A stretch of 64,000 nt of DNA from Tomocerus qinae. Taxonomy: Eukaryota > Arthropoda > Collembola > Entomobryomorpha > Tomoceridae. The stretch is from contig CM034546.1 in NCBI GenBank assembly GCA_020055645.1, positions 101,866,001 through 101,930,000 of the forward strand, in the 5' to 3' direction. A model generated the notes under the pieces. That model was not told the origin of the DNA, searched no databases, and worked only from the letters and a program-made list of their open reading frames with translations. Positions 1-13,800 of the stretch are shown one piece after another. The first letter of the stretch is position 1. The number at the start of each line of letters is the position of its first letter. The position numbers and the translations under genes were made by a program.

Positions 1-37
1 TAATAATTTAATTGGTCACTGTGTTTTTGTTCTTTAG

Positions 38-3000
38 GTGCAGAAACTACTCTCCAAGCTAAGTCATTTAGAAGCAAGTACACTTCAGCAAGAAAAAGTC
101 AATCATGACAGAGAAATGGCTTTGATTTCTATGCACACCCAAGTGATTATGCGATATCGCACCCTGTTTGCCGCTCTTCATGAGAGTAATTCTGTAAGAC
201 CTCCTGTAAACAGAGAAGGAGTTGACTTTGCCGAAGCGTTTAATTTATTTACAAAAGCACAAGAAAAATGTATCGAGTTGGAAAATCAGCTGTTTTCCGA
301 AAGAAATAAGTTAGACGAGTACGAACAAAGGTGTAAAACTTTAGAAGATATGCTGACAGCCATAAAAGATGGAAGCGAACAAGATTTTACAATTAATTCA
401 ATGCAGAAAATACAAGATGCTAGGATTGAAGTAGCAAGGTGGAAAAGGAAATTAGAACAGAGTGACTCCAAATGTGCCAATCTTCAAGAATCCGTTCATC
501 GTTTGGAAACCCGGGCAAGCAATCTTGAAGAGGATCGAATTCGTTTAGAACATTCGCTAGAACTAAAAGATTCGTTGACATCTACACTGATAGCTACATC
601 GGTAGAAAAGGGTAGTAATTTACCAGGAGATATTTTGTCATCGACTTCCCTCCCAACCCTATTGGCCATCAACTCATCCCAAAAAATTAGTCTAATAAAA
701 ACCCACAAAGATACACAAACGGACGATAGTTATCTAAATGTAAGTACTCGAGAAGATGGCTCCACAGAAATGATTTCCAAGAACGAAAACCTTGAAGAAT
801 TAGAGACCCTTCGGATACGAATTTGCGAACTTGAAAATACAGTGCAGACAAAGGAAAAAGTAATAAATGAATTCAAACTAGTACAACTACCACCACCTAA
901 TGTCTCCAGGAGTCGCTTTAATATAGACGGTTCGGAAGAAGGCTTGATTCATCCTGCGGACGTTCAGGAAGCCCTTGATATCGCTAAAGAAAATATAACT
1001 TCGCTAAACGATCGCTTAAAAACGAAAGAGGATAGCATTAGCCAATATAGAAAACTGTTGGCTGAAGTTCGCACAGAAATGAGTTCTACTACCGATCGTC
1101 ACGTCCAGGAAATGAGAGCTTTGCAGCTGACCATTTACCAACAACAGCAAGCATTCGCCAGGTTAAAATATTATTATTTTCTATACCTATATACTCATCA
1201 CATCTTAATACTAATTAGTAATTTAATGCAGAATGAAGTCCACATTAAGTCAGCCGGTTAAAGACACACTGAACATTGAAGGGACTATTAAAGATCAGTT
1301 GACGCGGATTCATGAACTAGAAGATGAAGTCTCCGAACTTCAGCACGCACTGGGTAATGTCGCTTCGCAATTAACTACAGCACGGAGTGAAGCGCATCGT
1401 TGGCGCTGCACATCAGATGCAAGGTTGAAGGAGTTGGATTCTGCAAGGGATCAACTTTCATCTGAAAATGTTGAAGAGATTCAATCTCTGAAGCAAAAAA
1501 TACAACATCAGCAAAAAGCTATTGAAGAGCTCCAAGGACAACTTCTTGTAAATAAATCCACGTCATCGTCATCCCTCACAGAATTAGTAACCGTACTAAG
1601 AAGGGAATTAGATGAAAAAGAAAAGCAGCTAGATATCTTCATGAAAACTCTTCAAAATACAAGGGTATGATCATTTTAATGTTTAATTTTAATGTTTTAA
1701 TGAACGTGAACTAATCATCTAGGGCTCTGCAAGACTGGCAGAAAACAAGCAGATTGAAGATCGACTTCTTTTAAAGGAGAAGGAAATTGAAGATCAAAAG
1801 GATCAAAACAAGCAACTTCAACAAAAGGTGAGGTATAAAATATTTTTGATTAGAATTAACATCCTTTCTTTAATCCTTTTTTTGTACACACGACTTCCAG
1901 ATTGCAGCTCTTCAAGTTAGAGTAAGTAAATTGAAAGTAGTCAATATGAGAAGTGGGGCGTCTTCTGAACTTGAAGAACTTCGGCAAAAGTTTAGAGATC
2001 TCACCGAAGAAAAGTCGAAATTAGAAAAACAACTCAGCGAGTTTCAACTGAAACGAGATGAAGAGGAAGAAAAACGAAGAAAGGTTTAAAATCTATCATT
2101 TCATTCTCAGTGGTTCAATTTTTAACAAGCAATTGTTGTATTGTTTAGACCACTGATAGTGTGGCAAGGTGGGAAGAAAGTAAAAAATGGAAAAGGAATA
2201 CAGAAAAGCTCGAGTCTCGTGTTAAAGAACTAGAAGGAGAAAATGAAAAGCTAGGAAAGTCCATTAAAAACTTACGCACCTCAATAACTCGTCTAGAGAA
2301 AGAGAAAATGGTACTGGACTCCAGAATGAAAATGAAGGGAAGTAATTTAAGGAGCCATTCTGCTTCCAAAGGTTCTTTGGATAACTTACACTTTACAGAC
2401 AGTTCAACACCTTCTCAACTTTCAAATATCCAAACAGCACAAACGGCTAGACAAAACATCGAGATTCAGGATTTGAAAGAACTAGTAGAAAAGACTGAGT
2501 TTGAAGGAAAGGAAGAAGCTGAGAAACTTAAAATGGAAATCAAATGTTTGAAAGAAAGAATAGTCACTCAAGAAAGACAGCTTACAGCATACCAAATCGC
2601 TCAAAAGGTTTAAAAATCAATAATTACTATAAGTTTTATATATTTTTTGTACCATTTCCACCCCAATGCCATTTCTTTCGTAATGCTTTTAGGGAGATCC
2701 AAGTGTACGGAATGAGATTGAGAAAATGGCTACCCAAGAAAATAAACTACAAAAAGAAGTATTAAGGCTAGAAGAAGAAAATTTAAACGTCAATTTGAAG
2801 TTGCAGGCACTCCAATTAGATACCCCACGTCTTCGAGATCGAGTTATGTATTTGCAAAAGTATGATCATAATAAATATCATAATAATTACATTTACTACA
2901 TGGAAGAAAAAAATCAGACCCCTAAATTGCTTTCTCTTTTTTGACAGGTTAGTTGATGCTCTGAAATCTGACCACACAGATACCAATATTTCTGTAAACA

Positions 3001-4207
3001 GTAAAGTAAGTAGTCAGAAATCTTTAGGGGAACTAGAGCGCACGATCCTGGCTTTGAAACAAGTAATCGATAAACTTCAGTGTGAAAACAAGCGATTGAA
3101 AACAAGGCCAAGTAATATGAAGCAGACTTCTAATGAGCGCCTAAAGGTAGGTACTAATACTAGAAGGTAATTTATATATTAATGATCTTAAAAAGTCCAT
3201 ATTTGGAAATGGCAGCTTAGAACTTTAATGTATTTTATCTGGTTCGAAGTCATCGTCATCTGACTTATTGCCCGCATGAGATTCTAAAACCATACCCGAA
3301 ACACTAATAACACACACTATATTATAGCGTACAAACCCGCCAATCGAAAAGTAGCCAGTACAGATAAATGAGAATATAAAGAGAAAGTTAAATGCCAATA
3401 GGGAAAGTAAAATGCCAATAGGGAAAGTAAAATGCCAATAGGGAAAGTAAAATTCCAGTAGGGAAAGGTGAGGGAAAGTAAAATGCCAGTAGGGAAACTA
3501 AAATGCCAATAGGGAAAGTAAAATTCCAGAAGTAAAATGCCAATAGGGAAAGTAAAATGCCAGTAGGGAAAATAAAATGCCCATGGGGAAAATAAAATGC
3601 CAATACGGAAAATTCTACTTTCCCTTTTAAGATAAATTCATGTGTAGCCTCAAGCACATGCTTATAATATTATGTGACTTGATATTGTCCAGTCATAAAA
3701 TTGTTTTTTTATAATAGTTTTCAAGGCATGACTAATTCCTGCTTCTGTATTTATAGTCAACTCTTGAGAGTTTAATGAATGAAAAAAGATCGCTAATAGA
3801 AGAAGTTCAAAATCTACAAGATGAAAAGACCAAATATCATAAACTTTACCTTGAGGCAAGCTCCCGACTTGAAGCATTAGATCTGCGTTTCACTGATGCC
3901 GAGAAGCGAGCAAAAAGTGCTGAAATGAAACTTAAAAGTTTCTTAGGTAAAATTAACGGTTATATGGTATCACTTTTATAGTATCATCAAATGAATATTT
4001 TTACAATTACTTTATACAGGTGAAAGCGATTCTTTAAAAGATCATAATGTCGAGAAAGCATCCGGACATGCAACAATGGTTCAAAGGCTAAGAGCAATGC
4101 AAGAAGAATTAGAAAGAAAAAATACATTGTTGAGTGAAGCTCAAGTTGCATTAAAGCACGCGGAAGTCACGATGGGAAAACGCCAAAATCAAGCTAAACT
4201 AACTTGA
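38..4207 (+). CDS. CEP290: CEP290 orthologue, C-terminal portion (partial, 9 exons)
   Basis: CEP290 is a long coiled-coil protein of the centrosome and ciliary transition zone. Exons, each joining in phase: 38-1161, 1232-1664, 1723-1827, 1901-2083, 2149-2607, 2693-2859, 2948-3146, 3757-3946, 4020-4207 (stop TGA). They give 1,015 residues of almost unbroken heptad-rich helix. Collinear matches to vertebrate CEP290 that I recognise include KVINEFKL (vertebrate KVINELRL), VARWEESKKW (LIRWEEGKKW), DTPRLRDRV (DLPRLKNQV) and ELERTILALKQVIDKLQCEN (ELEKTIGLMKKVVEKVQREN). The first exon starts after a tttag acceptor at the window edge, so the N-terminal half lies upstream. The protein ends about 150 residues before the human C-terminus. 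An AATAAA at 4538-4543 could be the polyadenylation signal. The gene converges on the CatSper gene. Identity is firm; the exact 5' end of the first exon (38 or 44) is not. Confidence 0.93.
3383..3620. repeat. Minisatellite in CEP290 intron
   Basis: About eleven imperfect copies of a 20-bp unit, AATGCCAATAGGGAAAGTAA, lie inside the intron between exons ending at 3146 and starting at 3757. Copies differ by single bases and a few short deletions. The repeat keeps an open frame on the minus strand purely because of its composition; it is not a gene. Confidence 0.9.
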
Positions 4208-4537
4208 TAAAGAATCAACAATATTTTTTAGAAGATGAAACATATCGATGGAAAGAAAAAGACGCTCATAGAGTCATTGGAATCATTATTTATCATACAG
4301 AGTGTAGTTTTTGTTTATGATATGATTATGCGCAGTTAAGAATAGTAAGAACATAAAAGGCAGAAAAAGTCTACTATGCTCGTTATCTGCTCGCTTATGC
4401 TTATTAGATTCTTTCGAATTTCCATTTCAAATGTATGGTATACGAAAATACGAACTACGGGCGAAACTATATTATTTTCCTACCAAAAGAACATGTTATA
4501 CATTTTACTATCCATTTCTTCGCTAAAGAACTTTTAC

Positions 4538-4543
4538 AATAAA
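4538..4543 (+). promoter_or_regulatory. Candidate polyadenylation signal of CEP290
   Basis: AATAAA, 331 bases after the CEP290 stop codon. A second AATAAA follows near 4674. Both lie in the gap between the two convergent genes, which otherwise shows no feature. Confidence 0.5.
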
Positions 4544-4826
4544 TAATTTGTTTTTGTAATGGACAGAAATTTGAATTTTTTTTATACCAAGCAGTTTTAT
4601 AATGCATGTAAATACTTACGAAACGTTTTATACGACAACGACATTCTATATATAGTTCTGAAAACATTAGAACAATAAAATCCAAACTACGGTGAAGTAA
4701 AAGGGAACTTAACTTGCAAGCCAATATTAAAGTATAGTATAAATAATAGTATTCATATAAACGTTAAGATTCATTATATAACTGTATAAGTATCTTGGAG
4801 TTGATAATTTATGTACACATTTCGCA

Positions 4827-7800
4827 TTAAGATGTTGCAGTGACGCTAACTTTCCTTTTTTTCCGCTTGATAGCTTGCTCATGTATAATTCTTTCGTAGC
4901 GATATATAATTGTCCAAGCAGCTTCTTCTAGTCTGTCGATTCTGGCTTCACGAAGAAAATAGCGTCTTATGTATGCTCTTCGGCCAACGTATCCCAAGAT
5001 GACAAGTAAAATCCATAGGAAAAGAAAGAGTAAATAGACGAGAATGGATACTAAATCGTTGCTTTCATGTCGGGGTGGGAGGGAGACTCCAAATAAAGTC
5101 TTAAATTCACAAAATGATGAATGAGGGTCCAGAGCAACTGCTAAGAAGATGTATACTCTCTGATGCTTTCTATTATCCCAAATTATTTGATTTGTTCGCT
5201 TTTTCTCTCCGTCCGCATCCTCGTCTTCATTATCATCATCATCATCGTCTTTGTCGTCTTCGTCCTTTTTCTCTTCATTTTCGTCCTTCTCGCCTTTAGA
5301 GTCACCTTCGTCTTGGGGTTTGTCGTCATCCTCGTGATTATCATCATCGATCAAAACTTCTCCTTCGTGATTTTCAAACAACTTTCCTTTCATGATTTCA
5401 TACGGAGCATTCAACTGATCTTCAGTTAGAGGCTCTGCGACAAAATCATCATCCTCTTCGCCTTCACTATCCCCAATTGCAAGATGATCTCCATGACAAG
5501 ATTTGTAGTTTGCTAGGTTCCATATATTTTCTTGACTAGTAATAGAATCTACTTCAAACAATTTATTCCCCATTGTCACATCGCCATGTGGTCCATGAAT
5601 GTCATTTTCAAAAGGTTTGACTTTCAGCATAGTTGAAATAACTTTAAAAGCTTGTCTTCTAATTTTCCATTCTCTTGTCATAGTCTTCAGATTCTGAGGC
5701 ACTCTTTTGCAGCGAGCTTGTCTGACCGTATATTCATAAGTCATTCCAAGGGCACCAAAGAGCTCTACTAAAACGTATTCACCCTTGTATTTTTGAGACT
5801 TACTATTTAGTCCAACGGTGTCGTCAACAATTCGCAAGTCAGGTGTAAATGGATCTAATCGGTATGGTTGCAATGGGCATCCAAATGTTGCATAGTCATA
5901 TGTTACTACTAAACTGCCATCAGCTTTCTTCTCGAAAAACTTGTTTTTCTCCTCTTTATTTATCCAATACTTAACCATCTCAGCATCGTACTCATTCTTT
6001 CTAATTTCGTACCGGAAATTGAAAAAACTGTCTTCAGTTTCTTCTGAGCACTGAGGTCTGTATTCTTCTTCGTAAGCCTCTAATTTTCTATGCTGACATC
6101 CAATATTTACGTTTACAACAAAAGAAGGTTGAACTGTATAACAATAAAGCATTTATATGACAATAATAATAATAAAAATAAAATGATTCAATATTTCATT
6201 ATAACAAGCAGTGCCGCAGCCAGGGGGGGGACCGCCCCCCCGAAATCATCGAAGAAAGGAAAGTAACATAATGTTTTCATCGACACACAGTCTCTCCCTC
6301 CCCACCCTTTCCCAAATAACACAATTTTAATTCAACATGTATTCACCATCACCACCTCTACGCCTCTTCAAAAATATTACAACATGTGGTTTTACTGTTT
6401 TTAGAAATGTCAACATATAGTGTTTACTGCTACCAGAAGTTTCAACATAGTGTTTCATTGCTTCTAGAAGTGTCAACATAGGGTTTTAATGCTTCTAGAA
6501 GTGTCAACATAAGGTTTTAATGCTTCTAGGGTTTTATTACTGCTTCTGGAAACTCCCGGAAATTATAATATAGTATAGACTTTCACTTATAATTTGTCGC
6601 CTCCTTTCTGTCATACAGAAAATGTTTTTCTGTCCGGTAACCAGGTTAGGGCTGCCAAAAATCCTAGCCTTCCCGGTAACTACATTTAGGTCTTGCGTAA
6701 ACAAGTCCACTTTGTTAAAATCTGTTCAGGCGGGCAGCGCTTCGTGTTGCCTGTCCGTTTTTATAAAATTACGAGCTCTGCCTGCCAGATTTTACAGAAT
6801 TACTGCCCTCCGAGCGGTGCCTGCCCGGTAACAAGGTTACCGAAAAATTACATTTTCTGTATGCCTCCACCTTTCTGGCTGCGGCCTTGAACGACCACAA
6901 ATAATAATTAAAAGCGTAATCATCGTTATTTGCTTGTTTGCAGTGACATAATATTTAATTCCCATTATTCAATTATGTATATATAATAATCATACCATGA
7001 CATCTAATGGACGGGTAGTTTACGAGGACTACGTTAGTTGAGAACGGATCCATGCTTTTATAAGATGACCCAAAGAATGCATCTACCAGAATGTCTTCTT
7101 TTGACTTATAAGTTGGTAGAGAAGTTAGTGTGACTTCCCATTCATGTTTATTAGACTGCCGACTATTTTTCAATACCGCATCTACTGAAAGACTTTTTTC
7201 CTGGCTAGAAAGGATACTTAAAGGAAGATGAGGGTTTGTGTCAAGCACAGATACTGTAAAGGTAGCTTTCTGTCCCACGTCTACAGATGCCTTGTTGGGA
7301 GTCACAGTAAAATCATAAGTCACGCATTCTGCGTAGGTTTTGTCAGGAGATGACTGGACATTGCGATTTTCACGATAGAAAGGCTGTATATCCTTGTAAA
7401 ATTTAAATGGCACCTCAATCAGACGCAAGGCTTCTCGTTTGTCGTAATACGTACGATATAGAGCACTGTCTGTCCTGTACAATGAGCTAAGTGGAAGTAA
7501 GAATGCCAGACGTCCACTGTTTGAGTACCAAGGAACATATCGGGTATATTTCTCGGTCATAGTGGCAGTAGAGCTACTAACAGATAACTTTCCAACGATA
7601 AATCTCTGTTCACGGTTGTAGCTGAATGCACCGTACATGTAATATTCTTTATATGTAAGTACAAGGTAATTTCCACTGGGGTCAATTGCTGCTAAAGGAG
7701 CTACATCCAATTCATTTTCTTTTGAACTTGATCCATCCATAAAATATGTTCGACTGTACGTAGTCGAAGTAGTTGTAGCCGTCCCAGACGAACCTAGGAA

Positions 7801-10800
7801 GATAGATTATAAATAAATGCATAATATTACAGGGAAAACATAGCTCAATCTAGAGATTAGAACAATCTTCTGTTCTGAGGGGCTCGAAAAATGTGAAATT
7901 CGGCATCTTGTCAACATGAACAGAAGAAGACGGTACTAACACATGTCTGAGCTGAGATAATTAAGTTTTGAGATATATAAATACAGATACATACATATAC
8001 TATCACACGACACAACTTTGGGGTCTTCAGAAAAATATAAGAATTCTGTTAGGGAATTCTAGAAACGACGATCCGAATTGCCATTAAAATCTGTTATGAT
8101 TATGATCAAAAGATAAGATTATGCATGACTATTATTTATTAATACATTCCCACCTGTTTTTTGGCAGACTCCGTGTATTGGCCGTTTTAAGTCAATTTTT
8201 AGGGGGTGTTGGGCCTTTTTGGGTGCATTTCAGACCCGTGTTAGCCTATTGTCGAAGCCGGCCAGACCCCGTGTTGGACCAGCCTGTCCGGCCTGGTGGG
8301 AATGTATATAATTATTATTATTATTTATAAGATTATGATCTCCGTCTGTTACTTCCGTTCTCCTAGGCCTTTTGTTTACTAATTACCACCCATATGAAAT
8401 AATTTTAAGTGACAGATTCTCCTATAATATAACATAAAAAATATTAAATAAAAAGCAACGAAACGAATAGGTTGTTGAAATAACATAACAATATGTCATG
8501 TTTTTGTGTGGATGTTCAGATTTCACCCGCATCGACCCCAAAGTCGGCGATTAAGCTAGGCATTTCGTCAATTTTACCTTTATCTTCACTTTTGTAATAA
8601 AAAACGCCATTATAGAGTGTCCGGCATCCATTAGTACTGTAATACACGACGTGTTTGCAGTTCACAATTATATAATTACTTGTACCATGAATTCGAATAA
8701 GTTCAGGAGAAATAAGGCTATCATTTCTATCCATCACAGGTCGGCATCGAAAAATTCTCTTAGATTTCCTTTCCGGCACTATAATAGGATTGCTTGGCTT
8801 TAAGTGAATTGAGTAGACTGCGTAGTATTCGGACAGTTCAGTACCCGTCGAGTGGGAACCATTGGTAGGGGTAGGGGTAGGAGGACGGTCTTGCTGGTCA
8901 CGTTCATTTCCAGCGCTAATCCTGCACAACACAGTTAGACCAAATTGCTCTTGCTCGATCTCCATCGACACAATTTCATGACAAAATGGGTGAGACTTTT
9001 CATCATGTTTGGGAGTTTTAATATGAACTGATCGGCTATCCGAAGAAAGAAGATAGTCAACTACCGGGTCATTTTCCAGCTCTTTCAAGCATTCTGGGTC
9101 GTCATCGCATTCAGTTACGGATTTACCGAGACGTTCTTCATATTTTTGATCTAATAACTCCATCACCCATGATGGCAAATAATCCTTTTGACTTCTTGCT
9201 CTTGATGTTCTAGCAATCTCAGCATCAAAAACATTATAATGGCCTTTCGAACTTGAATGTCCAAAAGTACTTTCGGCTTTTGCAAAAATTATGAGCTCTC
9301 TTTCTTCAATTGTTTTAGTATCCCAGTCGGGTTCTTCTCGAACAACCTCTTGGAGAAGTTTATACATTTGCTCGCTCACCGTTATCTTGGATCTTTTTAT
9401 TTTGTCGCTACTACGGGACACGGCGTCGTAGTATCCTCCCACTTGTGAATAAATCTCAAAAATTCCCCGGATGAGGTTTAGAGATGTAAACGTCGATCCA
9501 ATAAGTTTTGTTTCAAAGGTATCCCCCAAATCATAAGAAATGTACATTTGTTTTATAGAAGACCTAATTTTGAAAAATGTTACATTTATAATACCAGTAG
9601 ACACAATAATATTTGGGCCAACAAAACTAAATGAAATATTAGTTTTTTAACATTTTAAGGACCGTGATCCTGAATTAATTCGAAAGTTTGAAATATTTTG
9701 AAATTCAAACAAAAACATGCTTCTTAATCAAGGAGCTTTACAGTTCGAATCATGAGTTGTGATAGTGATTCAACTTTTGACTACATTTTTGCCTCTCTCT
9801 GATTGGTCCAAATTTTTTGTCACTAGCCAATGAAATTGCAGATTTAATTTTCATAAATCTACATATATGATTTCCAAAATGCATTTTAAGGGATAGAATC
9901 TATTGAAGGAAATAGCGTGAATAGCAAATACTATGCACTTATGACAAAGAAATGAATAATAGGATGAATACTAAATCTGAATCTCATTGCAACCTCATTC
10001 GCATGAACATAGTTGAATTGTTGGAAGTAATCTTGTGGATTAAAACTTTAAAGGAATTCTTATTTGTTATACATTGTCATAGTTGGAAGGAATAGTCTTC
10101 GTAAACACAGAACCGAGATACGAAAATGTACGTTTTAAGACAATAAACTTTTTGTTTTGCTGAATATTTCCTTATTTATATCAGAGAAAAAGAAACTAAA
10201 ACTAGAAACTACACGGAATGAGAAAGCACATCAATACTCGATAGCTTTTGTTGTACAATATACAAGACACACTGGATGCAGCTACATACAATAATAATGA
10301 AATTACGACTACCACTTAAATGATGCAATGATCAATGAGTATGCAACTCACTTTACAAAATTATCTTTATCTCGGTTCTGTGTTTACGAAGACTATTCCT
10401 TCTAACTATGACAATGTATAACAAATAAGATTTACTTTAAAGTTTTAATCCACAAGATTACTTCCAACAATTCAACTATGTTCATGCGAATGAGGTTGCA
10501 ATGAGATTCAGATTTAGTATTCATCCTATTATTCATTTCTTTGTCTCATAAGTGCATAGTATTTGCTATTCACGGTATTTGCTTCATTAAATTCTATCCC
10601 TTAAACAGGGCCGCCCCGAGGGTCTTTGTCACCCCGGGCAAAATAAAAAATGCCGCCTTTGAGATACATTTTAAAGTCCATTTTATTAATGCCATTATTA
10701 ATGTAAAAATGTGTCAAATTATGATTTGGTAATTAATTATAACCGGTAAAATCAATAAGTATATTTAAGCCCTTGAATTATCAATGCTGGCACTGACAAG

Positions 10801-13800
10801 TCCGTATGGAGTTATGTCATACTTTTGCCCCCTAAGAACATCACTTAATTTGGATTTGCGATAACTATCAAAATGTGGACAAGGATGAATGGATTGGAAT
10901 ATGATGTCAATCTTATTATTTGAAACTATTAGCCCCCAGCATGAATGACTCCATTTCAATAAATAATTTTAACCCTTGGTGGGCTTATTGTTGTGCATAC
11001 GCGCTTGCGCATTGCCACAGAAAGTCCAAGAGACATGGATACATGCGACATAGGAATAAATATTTTTATTATATAGTGATTCTTCCATCTTCCAAACAGC
11101 GTAAATGTAGTAGATACTTACAGGCACGTATCCAGAAATTTGGTCAAAGGGGGCGCAACCAAAATAAATGTCAAGAAAAAATTTTGCAATTTTTGGCCTT
11201 TTTTTGGAAGAAAACTCTTTTTCTCAGATTTAGGGGGCGCTGCGCCCCCTTCTGGATACGTGCTTGGATACTTAGTATTTTGCCGCCCCCAAACATTTGC
11301 CGCCCTGCTTGCCCATGCCTCGGGGCGGCCCTGCGCATTTTGGAAATCATATAGATTTATGAAAATGAAATCTGCAATTTCATTGGCTAGTGACAAAAAA
11401 TTTGGACCAATCAGAGAGAGGCAAAAATGTAGTCAAAAGTTGAATCACTATCACAACTGATGATTCGAACAGTAACTGGTTTAGGTATCCATTTTTAGTT
11501 TCTCTTCTGCTGTTTTTTCATAAGGAGGGTTCAGTTAGGCACTTTGCCTGAATATCTATAAGGGACGTTTTTCTTCCCTTATCCGATTGTTGCCAATGAC
11601 AACTGGTAGGATTTGTCCCTTATAGATTCACGCAAAGTGTCTAGCTGAACCCTCCTGTTAAAACTGTTGACACTCCTTGCTTCTAATGTTAGCCGAAACC
11701 CATAGCCCTACCAACCGACAAGCTAACTGTACATGGAGCTAGTTTATTTTATCACTTTAATAAGCTGATTAATCTTCAATACAAAAATAGAAATGTCAAA
11801 TTTTCGACGGGTCTTTTGTCAAAGAAGTTCCTGTGAATTTTTTGGGTATTTACACTTCTTCGTAGGTTCAGTAAGTTCAGATCCTTAGGGACTTAGCTAA
11901 TTTTTTCACTTGTATCTTTTTGTCCAAGATGTACATGGTAATCAAGGGGTTTGTGCTACGTATCCATATAGATTTTCTAATTTGCGAATCTATACACTTT
12001 TGGATTGCTTTGGTTCAAGTCCTATTTGTCAAAAATATCAAATTCCAGCGTCCCTCCTCTGTTCCTGGCTCCTCGGATAGTCCAGGATTCCAAAAATGTA
12101 AGTCCCATTAAAATAGGACTTTTCCTTCGGGAGGAATTAAGACAGATGTAAAACACTTTTTAACATGCATTTTGGTACTCCGATGTGGTTATGCAGGCGC
12201 AAAGTATAACCTTAATACGTGGAATACATTATTTTAGTACAAATGTGGTTAAGGGATAATCTAAAAGCTCTGATCCTGAATAAATGATAAAGTACAGTAC
12301 TGAAAGGTTTAACCGCAAAGGGAAATGTAAAATCTAGACGGAGAGAAGAGTAATCTATAATAATTATTATGTTCTACTAGCTGCAGACCTCCCTCGAATT
12401 ACCGTTGTTTCGTCGAATAAGCAGCCACAATTGTAGGTATCCTACTGCATTCATGAGAAGATAAACAGCATGCGCTGCTGGCAATATTATCGATTGATTC
12501 GTGGAATTTGTCTTGTTTCTTTTGTGGAGACCCTGAAAGATTATCATATTATATTCAATTAATTAATGCTGTAGGCTGTAAGTTATAATAGTAGTAGTAG
12601 TAAGTAAGGTAATAAGTGGTAATTTATGTATAATGTATATTAAATATTAGCTAAACAAATGAGTATGCATGATTACAAAGTTTTGCTGGGTAAATGTCGA
12701 AATAATTCTGCAATATATCTTTAACAACTAAGATTCCACATTTCATGCCTATAATCAACCGATCTCTGGTAAATTCAAAGTCCAGCACTGTACGTAAATC
12801 CACGAGTCTACCTAAACCTGGTGAAGGTATATCTTGCTCAGCATAGCAAGCACCGTTAGGGTCTTCGGTCTGAGCCATCACTTGTAAAACCTTTTTCTTT
12901 GCAAACAAAGGCTGTATGTAGTCATGGTCCACAGACAGGGCTCCTCCAGAGAGAAATAATCCTAATAGGTCTTGACGTCTAGAATTAAAAGTTCAAGTTA
13001 ACTTCAAGTTAAAAGCGGTATAATTTGTAATTCTCTGATGTTACAAAGAAAAATACAGGCACGTATTTAGTGGAGACGGAGGACGCGGGTTAAATTCGGT
13101 TATTTTGGGTTTTTGTCATTTTTTATTGCGTCCCCTGGAGAAACAGCCTGGATGCGTGCCTGGAAAAATCTAGCTATGATGTACTATCAACATCAACTAC
13201 ACGAAACTTCATCCCATTTGAATCCTTTATTACAGACAGACTATTTGGCTATATGGACTAGCTACAAATAAATCCAAAGTTTTAAGGGTATATTATGGTG
13301 GGTGAACAATTCGGTCAATATGGGTATATATGTGGTAGTATAACTGTTCCCCCAGTGTAAGGGCGCCATTGTACTAGTATAACTGTGCGTAGCAAGTTAT
13401 ACTAGGATAACCGACCCTCGGGGTTTCAGTACAACTGTTCCACGCTTAAATGCATTGCAAAGCCTGAGTTAATTAGACAATTATGCTACTTTATCATGAT
13501 ATGACCATAATTTATGCTCAAAATATTTTATTATTTACTATTTTACTACTCAGTCAAATAGTGATAATTGCGCATTGTAGTTGTAGATTTCCATTTTCGC
13601 GACAATTAAGGACTTTGCATGGCAAATTCGTAGGATAAGCTAACAATACTAAAAACACTTCCTACAGAATCGCATAAGTACAAGTTGGAGCGTTGAATGT
13701 TGGTTTAGGCACCAAATGACTAATGTTTTATGTGAAATAATGTATATTTTAAGAGTAGATAAGGAAAACAAATTTCTACGCTAGTTAAGTTGAGACTGTC

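Larger units (their letters stand above)
9742..11471. mobile_element. Long foldback element with nested insertions
   Basis: Two-part inverted repeat inside the CatSper intron. The outer arms pair 9742-9900 with 11337-11471, starting AGTTCGAATCATGAGTTGTG and its complement. The inner arms pair about 9920-10150 with 10376-10600. The right side is interrupted by the element at 10606-11333. No coding sequence is seen; probably a non-autonomous DNA transposon. Confidence 0.75.

Noticed and set aside
3388..3657. 89-residue minus-strand frame in a CEP290 intron
   Set aside because: It is a translation of a 20-bp minisatellite.
12370..12532. Exon 12532-12403 read in another frame as a hydrophobic C-terminal peptide
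   Set aside because: That frame has no compatible upstream exon; the frame giving WSPQKKQDKF joins in phase on both sides.
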